Assembly: GCA_905221195.1 (NCBI GenBank)
Contig: CAJNCF010000004.1
Location: 1-64,000, forward strand
Origin: a bacterium
GTDB lineage: Bacteria > Bacillota > Bacilli > Lactobacillales > Streptococcaceae
Length of the DNA stretch: 64,000 bases
Direction of reading: 5' to 3'
The notes under the pieces are model-generated. The model worked only from the letters and a program-made list of their open reading frames with translations, made no database searches and was not told the DNA's origin. A program made the translations under genes and the position numbers. Position 1 is the first letter of the stretch. Every line of letters begins with the position of its first letter. Below, one piece after another: positions 28,414 to 38,398 of this stretch.

Positions 28414-28566
28414 AGTTACTCCTTTTCCGATTTCAAATCCTTCTTTCATTATAACATAGATGGCAGAGACTATCCAACAGAGGGTAAAAATTTTCAAATA
28501 AGCTACTAGGTCTTTTCCAAAGAAAGTGGTACAATAATGAGATGAGTAAATGAAATGGGAGGGAAA

Positions 28567-29259
28567 ATGAGGTTATTACCTATAAGAAAAATATCACGTC
28601 AGTCTAAGAGGCTAGCGCTTTTTTTGACTTTTTGTGCAGGATATGTAGATGCCTATACTTTTATTGTGAGAGGGAATACTCTTGTAGCTGGACAAACTGG
28701 GAATGTTGTCTTTCTTTCAGTAGAATTAATCCAAAATAATGTTTCAGATGTTAGGGACAAGGTTCTCACCTTGTTAGCTTTTATGATGGGTGTCTTTTTA
28801 TTAACTGTTTATAAGGAAAAATTGAGAATTGTGAAAAAACCGATTCTGTCACTGATTCCTTTGGCAATCTTATCAATAGTTATTGGTTTTGTGCCTCAGA
28901 CTGTGGATAATATCTATCTAGTACCACCCTTGTCCTTCTGTATGGGACTGGTGACAACTGCTTTTGGAGAAGTGTCGGGTATTGCTTATAATAATGCCTT
29001 TATGACAGGAAATATCAAGCGGACCATGCTGGCTTTTGGAGATTATTTCCGAACCAAGCACACTCCTTTTTTGCGTGAAGGGTTCATATTTGTTAGCCTG
29101 CTTAGTAGTTTTGTCCTTGGCGTTGTCTTTTCAGCCTATTTGACGATTTTCTATCATGAAAAGACCATTCTTGGTGTTCCTATTATGATGAGTATTTTTT
29201 ATCTCAGTATGCTTTTTGCCTCGTGGCAGAAAAAAGTAAAAGAAAAAGATTCATTTTAG
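28567..29259 (+). CDS. DUF1275 (YoaK-type) membrane protein
   Basis: Integral membrane protein of the YoaK/DUF1275 family, function unknown. About 230 residues with roughly six hydrophobic segments. The diagnostic region is FCAGYVDAYTF followed by TLVAGQTGNVVFLSV. I chose the ATG at 28567 because GGGAGGG lies just upstream, although the spacing is short (about 4 nt); the ATG at 28555 has no ribosome-binding site. No operon partner is visible. Confidence 0.85.
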   Translation: MRLLPIRKISRQSKRLALFLTFCAGYVDAYTFIVRGNTLVAGQTGNVVFLSVELIQNNVSDVRDKVLTLLAFMMGVFLLTVYKEKLRIVKKPILSLIPLAILSIVIGFVPQTVDNIYLVPPLSFCMGLVTTAFGEVSGIAYNNAFMTGNIKRTMLAFGDYFRTKHTPFLREGFIFVSLLSSFVLGVVFSAYLTIFYHEKTILGVPIMMSIFYLSMLFASWQKKVKEKDSF

Positions 29260-29289
29260 GTGTTATTACTTGTAAGAAAATAGGAGATA

Positions 29290-29430
29290 TGCTATACTTG
29301 AAGAGTTGACTATGCACGATCCTGTGCAACCGCACGAACATCGTTGCTCGTCGTATAACAAATTTAAACTTCGTCATTGTCGCCTTGCCTAACATAAGTT
29401 ATGTCTTTGGCTCAATTCCTAGTTTATTCT
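29290..29430 (+). other. Unassigned intergenic segment with a possible promoter and small stems
   Basis: TGCTATACT (29290-29298) is a good extended -10. Downstream are TGCAC/GTGCA (29313-29328) and a palindrome ACATAAGTTATGT near 29393-29405. It could be a short non-coding transcript or a distal part of the rplU leader. I cannot assign it to a known family. Confidence 0.35.
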
Positions 29431-29431
29431 T

Positions 29432-29533
29432 TGTTATACTTAGAGCTCTTCTTTTAAGTGGTTCGTCCCACGATGCTAGGCGAGTCTTCACAAAAAAATC
29501 GGGGAAACCCATAAAAATCATAGGAGGTGCATA
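29432..29533 (+). promoter_or_regulatory. rplU promoter and probable L21 leader
   Basis: TGTTATACT (29432-29440) is an extended -10. The roughly 85-nt leader that follows has a GTGG TTCGTC CCAC hairpin and purine-rich conserved-looking blocks before the AGGAGG Shine-Dalgarno. Position and size fit the L21 leader family that autoregulates rplU-prp-rpmA in Firmicutes; a covariance search was not possible. Confidence 0.55.
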
Positions 29534-29848
29534 ATGAGCACATACGCAATTATCAAAACTGGCGGAAAACAAGTTAAAGTTGAAGTTGGTCAAGCAGTTT
29601 ACGTTGAAAAATTGAACGTTGAAGCTGGTCAAGAAGTTACTTTTAACGAAGTTGTTCTTGTTGGTGGTGAAAACACTGTTGTCGGAACTCCACTTGTTGC
29701 TGGAGCTACTGTAGTTGGAACTGTTGAAAAACAAGGAAAACAAAAGAAAGTTGTTACTTACAAGTACAAACCTAAAAAAGGTAGCCACCGTAAACAAGGT
29801 CACCGTCAACCATATACAAAAGTTGTCATCAACGCAATCAACGCTTAA
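29534..29848 (+). CDS. rplU: 50S ribosomal protein L21
   Basis: Large-subunit ribosomal protein of 104 residues, full length. It starts [20 protein letters not shown], the typical L21 N-terminus, and carries the C-terminal signature [21 protein letters not shown] is 5 nt before the ATG. First gene of rplU-prp-rpmA. Confidence 0.98.
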
Positions 29849-29854
29849 TTTTAA

Positions 29855-30208
<354 letters not shown>

Positions 30209-30224
30209 CACGGAGGAAAACATT

Positions 30225-30518
30225 ATGTTAAAAATGACTCTTAACAACTTGCAACTTTTCGCCCACAAAAAAGGTGGAGGTTCTACATCAAACGGACGTG
30301 ATTCACAAGCAAAACGTCTTGGAGCTAAAGCAGCTGACGGACAAACTGTAACAGGTGGATCAATCCTTTACCGTCAACGTGGTACACACATCTACCCAGG
30401 TGTAAACGTTGGACGTGGTGGAGACGATACTTTATTCGCTAAAGTTGAAGGCGTAGTACGCTTTGAACGTAAAGGACGCGATAAAAAACAAGTTTCTGTT
30501 TACCCAATCGCTAAATAA
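30225..30518 (+). CDS. rpmA: 50S ribosomal protein L27 with cleavable N-terminal extension
   Basis: Ribosomal protein near the peptidyl-transferase centre. The 97-residue precursor starts [20 protein letters not shown]. By analogy with staphylococcal L27, Prp cuts between Phe12 and Ala13 to expose the functional AHKKGG terminus, leaving 85 residues. The remainder carries the L27 motif [11 protein letters not shown]. Confidence 0.97.
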   Translation: MLKMTLNNLQLFAHKKGGGSTSNGRDSQAKRLGAKAADGQTVTGGSILYRQRGTHIYPGVNVGRGGDDTLFAKVEGVVRFERKGRDKKQVSVYPIAK

Positions 30519-30540
30519 AAAGGTCCAGTGACCCTTTTTA
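30516..30540 (+). terminator. Terminator directly after rpmA
   Basis: AAAAGGTC CAGT GACCCTTTTT, a stem with one bulged C, ending in a T-run. It overlaps the rpmA stop region. Confidence 0.65.
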
Positions 30541-30830
30541 TCCCGCGCCTTGAACTGTAAAGGCGAGGAAGCTAGAAGTAGCATAAAATTAGGCTTTCCG
30601 AATTTTCGGAGAGCCTGTTTTTTGTTTTGGTACCCATTTTGCTACCCATATTATGGGAATTGTATTTGCATTATGTTTTAAACGGTAGATCAAAAAGATT
30701 TGCTGTTTTTATTTGCTTGAAATCAGATAAGGACTGAAAAAGACATTATTCTAATTCTTGTATTGGAATGTTAGAATCTTCATTGAGACTTGACAATTTC
30801 CAGACTTTTTTCCTTTTTGGAAAACTTCTA
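30541..30830. other. Gap between rpmA and the LysR gene with a second terminator and possible integrase vestige
   Basis: The gap of about 350 bp holds a strong hairpin (30591-30624) but no intact gene. Read on the minus strand, 30624-30663 could encode HNMGSKMGTKTK, which resembles the C-terminal tail of some phage or ICE tyrosine recombinases. The frame is closed by a stop a few codons upstream, so at most it is a remnant. The rest is AT-rich without recognisable signals until the LysR promoter. Confidence 0.4.
30591..30624 (+). terminator. Strong hairpin terminator in the rpmA-LysR gap
   Basis: AGGCTTTCCG AATTTT CGGAGAGCCT stem (one T-G pair) followed by GTTTTTTG. Confidence 0.8.
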
Positions 30831-30835
30831 AAATA

Positions 30836-30844
30836 TGGTATAAT
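30836..30844 (+). promoter_or_regulatory. Extended -10 of the LysR-lspA-rluD unit
   Basis: TGGTATAAT, a perfect -10 with a TG extension, about 28 bp before the LysR ATG. Confidence 0.7.
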
Positions 30845-30872
30845 GAAAAGATAAAGAAGTTGGGGGTAGAAG

Positions 30873-31781
30873 ATGAACATTCAACAATTACGCTATGTTG
30901 TTGCCATTGCCAATAGTGGTACTTTCCGTGAAGCTGCTGAAAAGATGTATGTTAGTCAGCCGAGTCTGTCTATTTCTGTTCGTGATTTGGAAAAAGAGTT
31001 GGGTTTTAAGATTTTCCGTCGGACTAGCTCAGGGACTTTCTTGACTCGTCGTGGTATGGAATTTTATGAAAAAGCTCAAGAATTGGTTAAAGGATTTGAT
31101 ATTTTTCAAAATCAGTATGCCAATCCTGAGGAAGAAAAGGATGAATTTTCCATTGCCAGTCAGCACTATGACTTCTTGCCACCAACCATTACGGCTTTTT
31201 CAGAGCGCTATCCTGACTATAAGAACTTCCGTATTTTTGAATCAACTACTGTTCAAATCTTAGATGAAGTAGCACAAGGTCACAGTGAGATTGGGATTAT
31301 CTACCTTAACAATCAAAATAAAAAGGGGATTATGCAGCGGGTTGAAAAGCTAGGCCTGGAAGTCATTGAATTGATTCCTTTCCATACCCACATTTATCTC
31401 CGTGAAGGGCATCCTTTGGCTCAGAAAGATGAATTGGTCATGGAGGATTTAGCGGATCTACCAACGGTTCGTTTCACTCAAGAGAAAGACGAGTACCTTT
31501 ATTATTCAGAGAACTTTGTCGATACCAGTGCGAGTTCACAGATGTTCAATGTGACAGACCGTGCTACCTTGAATGGTATTTTGGAGCGGACGGACGCTTA
31601 TGCAACAGGTTCTGGATTTTTAGATAGTGACAGTGTTAATGGCATCACAGTTATTCGTCTCAAGGATAACCTAGATAATCGCATGGTCTATGTTAAACGT
31701 GAAGAAGTGGAGCTGAGTCAAGCTGGGACTCTCTTCGTAGAAGTCATGCAAGAATATTTTGATCAAAAGAGGAAATCATGA
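30873..31781 (+). CDS. LysR-family transcriptional regulator
   Basis: DNA-binding regulator of 302 residues. The N-terminal winged helix-turn-helix is MNIQQLRYVVAIANSG followed by FREAAEKMYVSQPSLSISVRDLE; the rest is a periplasmic-binding-protein-like effector domain. The effector and targets are unknown. Its stop codon overlaps the lspA start (ATGA), so it heads an operon with lspA and rluD, an arrangement also known from pneumococcus. No divergent gene is present, unlike many LysR loci. Confidence 0.9.
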   Translation: MNIQQLRYVVAIANSGTFREAAEKMYVSQPSLSISVRDLEKELGFKIFRRTSSGTFLTRRGMEFYEKAQELVKGFDIFQNQYANPEEEKDEFSIASQHYDFLPPTITAFSERYPDYKNFRIFESTTVQILDEVAQGHSEIGIIYLNNQNKKGIMQRVEKLGLEVIELIPFHTHIYLREGHPLAQKDELVMEDLADLPTVRFTQEKDEYLYYSENFVDTSASSQMFNVTDRATLNGILERTDAYATGSGFLDSDSVNGITVIRLKDNLDNRMVYVKREEVELSQAGTLFVEVMQEYFDQKRKS

Positions 31782-32239
31782 AAAAAAGAGGAATAGTGGC
31801 AGTCATTGTACTGCTTTTGATTGGGCTGGATCAGTTGGTCAAATCCTATATCGTCCAGCAAATTCCACTGGGTGAAGTTCGTTCTTGGATTCCCAATTTC
31901 GTTAGCTTGACTTACCTGCAAAATAGAGGGGCTGCCTTTTCGATGCTACAAGACCAGCAGTGGTTCTTTGCTATCATTACATTGGTAGTCATGGTGGGTG
32001 CCATTTGGTATCTACATAAACACATGGAGGACTCACTCTGGATGGTCTTGGGTTTGACCTTGATTATCGCAGGTGGTCTTGGAAACTTTATTGACAGGAT
32101 CAGTCAGGGCTTTGTTGTGGATATGTTCCACCTTGACTTTATCAATTTTGCAATTTTCAATGTAGCAGATAGCTATCTGACAGTTGGAGTGATTATTTTA
32201 TTGATTGCAATGCTAAAAGAGGAAATAAATGGAAATTAA
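31778..32239 (+). CDS. lspA: Lipoprotein signal peptidase (signal peptidase II)
   Basis: Membrane aspartic protease that cleaves lipoprotein signal peptides after diacylglyceryl modification. The 153 residues form four membrane segments. Conserved motifs are QNRGAAFSM, GGLGNFIDRISQGFVVDMF (first catalytic Asp) and FNVADSYLTVG (second catalytic Asp). It overlaps LysR by 4 bp and rluD by 11 bp. Likely substrates in this window include the peptide-binding lipoprotein. Confidence 0.98.
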   Translation: MKKRGIVAVIVLLLIGLDQLVKSYIVQQIPLGEVRSWIPNFVSLTYLQNRGAAFSMLQDQQWFFAIITLVVMVGAIWYLHKHMEDSLWMVLGLTLIIAGGLGNFIDRISQGFVVDMFHLDFINFAIFNVADSYLTVGVIILLIAMLKEEINGN

Positions 32240-33116
32240 AATTGAAACTGGTGGCCTGCGTCTAGATAAGGCTTTGTCGGATTTGACAGAATTATCACGC
32301 AGTCTCGCGAATGAACAAATCAAATCAGGGCAGGTCTTGGTCAATGGTCAAGTCAAGAAAGCTAAATACACAGTTCAAGAGGGCGATGTTGTCACCTATC
32401 ATATGCCAGAACCAGAGGTCTTAGAGTATGTGGCTGAGAATCTTCCGCTAGACATCATCTACCAAGATGAGGATGTGGCCGTTGTTAACAAACCTCAGGG
32501 GATGGTGGTGCATCCGAGTGCTGGTCATACTAGTGGAACTCTGGTAAATGCCCTTATGTATCATATTAAGGACTTGTCGGGTATCAATGGGGTTCTGCGT
32601 CCAGGAATTGTTCATCGTATTGATAAGGATACATCAGGCCTTCTCATGATTGCTAAAAACGATGAGGCGCATCTAGCACTTGCCCAAGAACTCAAGGATA
32701 AAAAGTCTTTACGTAAATATTGGGCGATTGTTCATGGAAATCTACCAAATGATCGTGGTGTGATTGAAGCACCGATTGGTCGTAGTGAAAAAGACCGTAA
32801 GAAACAGGCTGTGACTGCGAAAGGGAAGCCTGCAGTGACGCGTTTTCACGTCTTGGAACGTTTTGGTGATTATAGCTTAGTGGAGCTGCAGCTGGAAACA
32901 GGCCGCACTCATCAAATCCGTGTTCATATGGCTTACATCGGACATCCAGTCGCTGGTGATGAAGTCTATGGTCCTCGCAAGACACTTAAGGGGCATGGAC
33001 AATTTCTTCATGCTAAGACTTTAGGTTTTACTCATCCGAGAACAGGTGAGACCATGGAATTTACAGCAGATATCCCAGAGATTTTTAAGGAAACATTGGA
33101 GAGATTGAGAAAGTAA
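32229..33116 (+). CDS. rluD: 23S rRNA pseudouridine synthase, RluD-type
   Basis: RluA-family enzyme making pseudouridines in 23S rRNA. The 295 residues contain an N-terminal S4 RNA-binding domain (LRLDKALSDL) and the catalytic block HRIDKDTSGLLM with the essential Asp. It overlaps lspA by 11 bp. The RluD subgroup assignment is by overall similarity; RluC/RluA-type specificity is not excluded. Confidence 0.93.
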   Translation: MEIKIETGGLRLDKALSDLTELSRSLANEQIKSGQVLVNGQVKKAKYTVQEGDVVTYHMPEPEVLEYVAENLPLDIIYQDEDVAVVNKPQGMVVHPSAGHTSGTLVNALMYHIKDLSGINGVLRPGIVHRIDKDTSGLLMIAKNDEAHLALAQELKDKKSLRKYWAIVHGNLPNDRGVIEAPIGRSEKDRKKQAVTAKGKPAVTRFHVLERFGDYSLVELQLETGRTHQIRVHMAYIGHPVAGDEVYGPRKTLKGHGQFLHAKTLGFTHPRTGETMEFTADIPEIFKETLERLRK

Positions 33117-33118
33117 GA

Positions 33119-35002
33119 ATGAAAAAGAAATTAACTAGTTTAGCACTTGCAGGCGCTTTTTTAGCTTTGTCATGGTATGGAAATGTTCAAGCTCAAGAAA
33201 GTTCAGGAAATAAAATTCACTTTATCAATGTTCAAGAAGGTGGCAGTGATGCGATTATTCTTGAAAGCAATGGGCATTTTGCCATGGTGGATACAGGAGA
33301 AGATTATGATTTTCCTGATGGAAGTGATTCTCGTTATCCATGGAGAGAAGGAATTGAAACGTCTTATAAGCATGTTCTAACAGACCGTGTCTTTCGTCGT
33401 TTGAAGGAATTGGGTGTTCAAAAACTTGATTTTATTTTGGTAACCCATACCCACAGTGACCATATTGGAAATGTTGATGAATTACTGTCTACCTATCCAG
33501 TTGACCGAGTCTATCTTAAAAAATATAGTGATAATCGTATTACTAATTCTGAACGTTTATGGGATAATCTGTACGGTTATGATAAGGTTTTACAGACTGC
33601 TGCAGAAAAAGGTGTTTCAGTTATTCAAAACATCTCACAAGGAGATGCTCATTTTCAGTTTGGAGACATGGATATTCAACTCTATAACTACGAGAATGAA
33701 ACCGATTCGTCAGGTGAATTACAGAAAATTTGGGATGACAATTCCAATTCCTTGATTAGTGTAGTGAAAGTCAATGGCAAGAAAATTTACCTTGGGGGCG
33801 ACTTAGATAATGTTCATGGAGCAGAAGACAAGTATGGTCCTCTCATTGGAAAAGTTGATTTGATGAAGTTTAACCATCACCATGATACCAACAAATCAAA
33901 CACAAAGAATTTTATTAAAAATTTGAGTCCGAGTTTGATTGTTCAAACTTCGGATAGTCTACCTTGGAAAAATGGTGTTGATAGTGAGTATGTCAATTGG
34001 CTTAAAGAACTTGGAATTGAGAGAATTAACGCAGCCAGCAAAGACTATGATGCGACAGTTTTTGATATTCGACAAGACGGATTTGTCAATATTTCAACCT
34101 CCTACAAGCATATTCCAAGTTTTCAAGCTGGTTGGCATAAGAGTGCATATGGGAATTGGTGGTATCAAGCACCTGATTCTACAGGAGAGTATGCAGTTGG
34201 TTGGAATGAAATCAAGGGTGAATGGTATTACTTCAACCAAACGGGTATCTTGTTACAGAATCAATGGAAAAAGTGGAACAATCGTTGGTTTTATTTGACA
34301 GACTCTGGTGTTGCTGCAAAAAATTGGAAGAAAATCGATGGAAGCTGGTATTATTTCAACAAAGAAAGCCAGATGGAAATTGGTTGGATAAATACTGGAG
34401 GTCAGAATTATTATTTATCCAAGGATGGTTCGCTGCAAACAGGTTGGCTTCAATATAAGGGTCAATGGTATTACTTTGCTCCATCAGGGGAAATGAAAAC
34501 GGGTTGGGTAAAAGATAAAGAAACTTGGTACTATATGGATTCTACTGGTATCATGAAGACAGGTGAGATAGAAATTGCTGGTCATCATTACTACCTAGAA
34601 GATTCAGGAGCTATGAAGCAAGGCTGGCTTAAAAAGGCAAATGATTGGTATTTCTACAAGGAAGATGGTTCACGAGCCGCGGGTTGGATCAAGGACAAGG
34701 ATAAATGGTACTTCTTGAAAGACAATGGTCAATTACTTGTAAATGGCAAGACACCAGAAGGCTATACTGTTGATTCAAGTGGTGCCTGGTTAATGGATGT
34801 TCCTGTAGAGAAATCCGCTACAACTAAAGTTACAAGTCATTCAGAGACAAAAGAATCGAATGAAGTAGTGAAAAAAGATCTTGAAAATAAAGAAACGAGT
34901 CAACACGAAAGTGTTACAAGTTCTTCGACTAGTCAGGATTTGACTTCAGTAATTTCGCAAAACTCTGAAACGAGTGCAAACAAATCGGAATCAGAACAGT
35001 AG
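33119..35002 (+). CDS. pce: Choline-binding phosphorylcholine esterase Pce (CbpE)
   Basis: Surface enzyme that removes phosphorylcholine from teichoic acids and host platelet-activating factor. The 627 residues match pneumococcal Pce in length. Residues 1-25 are a signal peptide. A metallo-beta-lactamase-fold domain with the zinc motif HTHSDH (His110, His112, Asp114, His115) follows. From about residue 340 to 560 there are about ten choline-binding repeats of the GWxxxxxxWYYF type. The last 70 residues are a Ser/Thr/Glu-rich tail. The ATG lies 2 bp after the rluD stop. Its presence implies phosphorylcholine-decorated teichoic acid, a mark of the mitis group. Confidence 0.97.
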   Translation: MKKKLTSLALAGAFLALSWYGNVQAQESSGNKIHFINVQEGGSDAIILESNGHFAMVDTGEDYDFPDGSDSRYPWREGIETSYKHVLTDRVFRRLKELGVQKLDFILVTHTHSDHIGNVDELLSTYPVDRVYLKKYSDNRITNSERLWDNLYGYDKVLQTAAEKGVSVIQNISQGDAHFQFGDMDIQLYNYENETDSSGELQKIWDDNSNSLISVVKVNGKKIYLGGDLDNVHGAEDKYGPLIGKVDLMKFNHHHDTNKSNTKNFIKNLSPSLIVQTSDSLPWKNGVDSEYVNWLKELGIERINAASKDYDATVFDIRQDGFVNISTSYKHIPSFQAGWHKSAYGNWWYQAPDSTGEYAVGWNEIKGEWYYFNQTGILLQNQWKKWNNRWFYLTDSGVAAKNWKKIDGSWYYFNKESQMEIGWINTGGQNYYLSKDGSLQTGWLQYKGQWYYFAPSGEMKTGWVKDKETWYYMDSTGIMKTGEIEIAGHHYYLEDSGAMKQGWLKKANDWYFYKEDGSRAAGWIKDKDKWYFLKDNGQLLVNGKTPEGYTVDSSGAWLMDVPVEKSATTKVTSHSETKESNEVVKKDLENKETSQHESVTSSSTSQDLTSVISQNSETSANKSESEQ

Positions 35003-35005
35003 TAA

Positions 35006-35033
35006 AAAAGAAGGTTTTAGGGCCTTCTTTTTC
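35006..35033 (+). terminator. Terminator after pce
   Basis: AAGAAGG TTTTAGGG CCTTCTT stem followed by TTTCC. Confidence 0.8.
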
Positions 35034-35064
35034 CTATCAACTCTTTTCTATTTTCTGTCATTCA

Positions 35065-35073
35065 TGTTATAAT
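35065..35073 (+). promoter_or_regulatory. Extended -10 of the proline operon
   Basis: TGTTATAAT, a perfect -10 with TG extension, 29 bp before the proB ATG. Confidence 0.75.
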
Positions 35074-35102
35074 GGATAGATACGAAGAATCGGAGTGAGA
35101 CT

Positions 35103-36212
35103 ATGAAATACAAACGGATTGTCTTTAAGGTGGGGACTTCTTCTCTGACGAATGAGGATGGAAGTTTATCACGTAGTAAGGTAAAGGCTATTACCCAGCA
35201 GTTAGCGATGTTGCACGAGGCTGGTCATGAATTGATTTTGGTGTCGTCAGGTGCCATTGCTGCTGGTTTTGGAGCCTTAGGATTTAAGAAACGTCCGACT
35301 AAGATTGCTGATAAACAGGCTTCAGCAGCGGTAGGACAAGGGCTTTTGTTGGAAGAATACACAACCAATCTTCTCTTGCGTCAAATCGTTTCTGCACAAA
35401 TTTTGCTGACCCAGGACGACTTTGTGGATAAGCGTCGTTATAAAAATGCCCATCAGGCTTTGTCAGTTCTACTTAGCCGTGGGGCGATTCCTATCATCAA
35501 TGAGAATGATAGTGTTGTTATTGATGAGCTCAAGGTTGGGGACAATGACACTTTAAGTGCCCAGGTAGCGGCCATGGTACAAGCAGACCTTTTGGTTCTA
35601 TTGACAGATGTGGACGGTCTTTATACTGGAAATCCTAATTCAGACCCAAGAGCCAAACGCTTGGAGAAAATCGAGACCATTAATCGTGAGATTATCGATA
35701 TGGCTGGCGGAGCAGGTTCTTCAAACGGAACTGGGGGCATGTTAACCAAAATTAAGGCTGCGACTATCGCAACAGAATCAGGAGTTCCAGTTTATATCTG
35801 CTCATCCTTGAAGGAAGATGCCATGATTGAAGCAGCTGAGGAGACCAAGGATGGTTCCTACTTTGTTGCGCAAAAGAAGGGACTTCGTACCCAGAAACAA
35901 TGGCTAGCTTTTTATGCCAAAAGTCAGGGTTCTATTTGGGTTGATAGAGGGGCTGCAGAAGCTCTCTCTCAACATGGCAAGAGTCTTCTCTTATCTGGTA
36001 TTGTTGAAGCAGAAGGAGCCTTTTCTTACGGTGATATCGTGACAGTATTTGACAAGGAAAGTGGAAAATCACTTGGAAAAGGACGCGTGCAATTTGGAGC
36101 ATCTGCTTTGGAGGATATGTTGCGTTCTCAAAAAGCTAAGGGTGTCTTGATTCACCGTGATGACTGGATTTCCATTACGCCTGAAATCCAACTACTCTTT
36201 ACAGAATTTTAG
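35103..36212 (+). CDS. proB: Glutamate 5-kinase
   Basis: First enzyme of proline synthesis, phosphorylating L-glutamate. The 369 residues comprise an amino-acid kinase domain (KVGTSSL at the N-terminus, [25 protein letters not shown]) and a C-terminal PUA domain from about residue 275. Proline feedback inhibition is typical of the family. First gene of proB-proA-proC. Confidence 0.98.
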   Translation: MKYKRIVFKVGTSSLTNEDGSLSRSKVKAITQQLAMLHEAGHELILVSSGAIAAGFGALGFKKRPTKIADKQASAAVGQGLLLEEYTTNLLLRQIVSAQILLTQDDFVDKRRYKNAHQALSVLLSRGAIPIINENDSVVIDELKVGDNDTLSAQVAAMVQADLLVLLTDVDGLYTGNPNSDPRAKRLEKIETINREIIDMAGGAGSSNGTGGMLTKIKAATIATESGVPVYICSSLKEDAMIEAAEETKDGSYFVAQKKGLRTQKQWLAFYAKSQGSIWVDRGAAEALSQHGKSLLLSGIVEAEGAFSYGDIVTVFDKESGKSLGKGRVQFGASALEDMLRSQKAKGVLIHRDDWISITPEIQLLFTEF

Positions 36213-36221
36213 AGGTAAACT

Positions 36222-37484
36222 ATGGTAAGTACACAAGAACAATTTGAACAGGTACAGGCTGTTAAGAAGTCTATCAACACAGCTAGTGAAGACGTGAAAA
36301 ACCAAGCCTTGCTAGCAATGGCTGATCACTTAGTGGCTGCTACTGAGGAAATTTTAGCGGCTAATGCCCTCGATATGGAAGCGGCCAAGGGGAAAATCTC
36401 AGATGTGATGTTGGATCGTCTTTATTTAGATGCAGGACGTATCGAGGCCATGGCAAGTGGAATTCGTGAAGTGGTCGCTTTACCAGATCCAATCGGTGAA
36501 ATTTTAGAAACCAATCCTCTTGAAAATGGCTTGGTTATTACCAAGAAACGTGTCGCTATGGGAGTTATCGGAATTATCTATGAGAGTCGTCCAAATGTGA
36601 CTTCTGATGCAGCAGCTTTAGCACTCAAGAGTGGAAATGCGGTCGTTCTTCGTAGTGGGAAGGATGCCTATCAAACTGCTCATGCTATTGTTAAGGCGTT
36701 AAAGAAAGGCTTGGAATCAACTACTATCCATCCAGATGTGATTCAACTGGTGGAAGATACCAGCCGAGAAAGTAGCTTTGCCATGATGAAGGCTAAGGGT
36801 TATCTAGACCTTCTTATTCCTCGTGGGGGGGCTGGTTTGATCAATGCAGTGGTTGAGAATGCGATTGTACCAGTTATCGAGACAGGAACTGGAATTGTTC
36901 ATGTTTATGTCGATAAGGATGCAGACGAAGACAAGGCTCTATCAATCATCAACAATGCTAAAACCAGTCGTCCTTCTGTATGTAATGCTATGGAGGTTTT
37001 GCTAGTTCATGAAGCTAAGGCAGCAAGCTTCCTTCCTCGCTTGGAGCAAGTGCTGGTTGCAGATCGAAAAGAAGCTGGACTTGAACCGATTCAATTCCGT
37101 TTGGATGAGAAGGCTAGTCAGTTTGTATCTGGCCAAGCAGCTGGGGCTCAAGACTTTGATACTGAGTTTTTAGACTATGTCCTAGCTGTTAAGGTTGTGA
37201 GCAGTCTAGAAGAAGCAGTTGCACATATTGAAGCCCACAGTACCCATCATTCGGATGCCATTGTAACGGAAAATGCTGAAGCTGCAGCTTACTTTACAGA
37301 TCAAGTGGACTCTGCAGCAGTCTATGTCAATGCCTCAACGCGTTTTACAGATGGAGGTCAATTTGGTCTTGGTTGTGAAATGGGGATTTCTACTCAGAAA
37401 TTGCATGCGCGTGGGCCAATGGGCTTAAAAGAATTAACCAGTTACAAGTATGTAGTTGCTGGTGATGGACAGATAAGGGAGTAA
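36222..37484 (+). CDS. proA: Gamma-glutamyl phosphate reductase
   Basis: NADPH-dependent enzyme converting glutamyl-5-phosphate to glutamate-5-semialdehyde. The 420 residues are of normal length. The aldehyde-dehydrogenase fold shows [15 protein letters not shown] and the catalytic Cys region [16 protein letters not shown]. It starts 10 bp after proB and ends 4 bp before proC. Confidence 0.98.
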   Translation: MVSTQEQFEQVQAVKKSINTASEDVKNQALLAMADHLVAATEEILAANALDMEAAKGKISDVMLDRLYLDAGRIEAMASGIREVVALPDPIGEILETNPLENGLVITKKRVAMGVIGIIYESRPNVTSDAAALALKSGNAVVLRSGKDAYQTAHAIVKALKKGLESTTIHPDVIQLVEDTSRESSFAMMKAKGYLDLLIPRGGAGLINAVVENAIVPVIETGTGIVHVYVDKDADEDKALSIINNAKTSRPSVCNAMEVLLVHEAKAASFLPRLEQVLVADRKEAGLEPIQFRLDEKASQFVSGQAAGAQDFDTEFLDYVLAVKVVSSLEEAVAHIEAHSTHHSDAIVTENAEAAAYFTDQVDSAAVYVNASTRFTDGGQFGLGCEMGISTQKLHARGPMGLKELTSYKYVVAGDGQIRE

Positions 37485-37487
37485 AAA

Positions 37488-38285
37488 ATGAAGATTGGAT
37501 TTATCGGTTTGGGGAATATGGGTGCTAGTTTGGCCAAGGTTGTTTGGCAAGCTAGAAACACTGACACGATTCTTCTTTCTAATCTAAGTCACGATAAGGT
37601 TGATACTTTTATCGCTAGTTATGGAGGCCAAGCTTCTAGCAATGAAGAAATCTTTGCAGAAGCAGATGTGATTTTTCTAGCTGTCAAGCCAGCACAGATA
37701 TCTACTTTACTTGCAGAATATCAAGATATTCTTGAAAAACGTGAGAGTCTGCTCTTAATTTCCATGGCAGCGGGTATAAAGCTGGAAAAACTAGCTAGTC
37801 TTGTTCCAAGTCAGCACCGTTTAATTCGCATGATGCCCAACACTCCAGTTTCTATCGGTCAAGGAGTCATTAGTTATGCCTTGTCAGCTAACTGCCAAGT
37901 AGATGATAAGGAAGTCTTTTGTCAACTTTTACAACATGCTGGTTTATTGTTTGAAATCAGTGAAGGGTTAATCGATGCTGCAACGGGTCTTGCAGGTTGT
38001 GGACCAGCCTTTGTCTATCTTTTCATTGAAGCTTTGGCGGATGCAGGTGTTCAGACAGGATTGCCACGAGAAACTGCTCTACAAATGGCAGCTCAAACAG
38101 TTATTGGAGCAGGTCAATTGGTTCTAGATACTCAAGAACATCCAGGAGTATTGAAAGACAAGGTTTGTAGTCCAGGGGGGTCTACTATTGCTGGTGTAGC
38201 TAGTTTAGAAGCACATGCCTTTAGAGGAACCGTTATGGAGGCAGTCAAAAAAGCCTACAAACGAACTAAAAAACTAGGTAAATAA
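37488..38285 (+). CDS. proC: Pyrroline-5-carboxylate reductase
   Basis: Last step of proline synthesis. The 265 residues have an N-terminal Rossmann fold (IGFIGLGNMGASL) and the C-terminal signature GLAGCGPAFVYLFIEALADAG within the dimerisation domain. With proB and proA directly upstream the full glutamate-to-proline pathway is encoded here. A terminator follows immediately. Confidence 0.98.
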   Translation: MKIGFIGLGNMGASLAKVVWQARNTDTILLSNLSHDKVDTFIASYGGQASSNEEIFAEADVIFLAVKPAQISTLLAEYQDILEKRESLLLISMAAGIKLEKLASLVPSQHRLIRMMPNTPVSIGQGVISYALSANCQVDDKEVFCQLLQHAGLLFEISEGLIDAATGLAGCGPAFVYLFIEALADAGVQTGLPRETALQMAAQTVIGAGQLVLDTQEHPGVLKDKVCSPGGSTIAGVASLEAHAFRGTVMEAVKKAYKRTKKLGK

Positions 38286-38311
38286 GAGGTGGAGAAATCT
38301 ACCTCTTTTAT
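38285..38311 (+). terminator. Terminator after proC
   Basis: AGAGGT ... ACCTCT stem with a short internal pair, followed by TTTTAT. Confidence 0.75.
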
Positions 38312-38398
38312 ACTTCCTTAAAATCAGTGTCCAAAAAGATTTTCACAATGTCTATTTTTTTGATAAAATAGAAGTAGTAAAAAAGAAATGAGTTAGAC

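Noticed and set aside
29204..29395. 63-residue minus-strand frame upstream of rplU
   Set aside because: No ribosome-binding site or family resemblance; overlaps the DUF1275 end and leader region.
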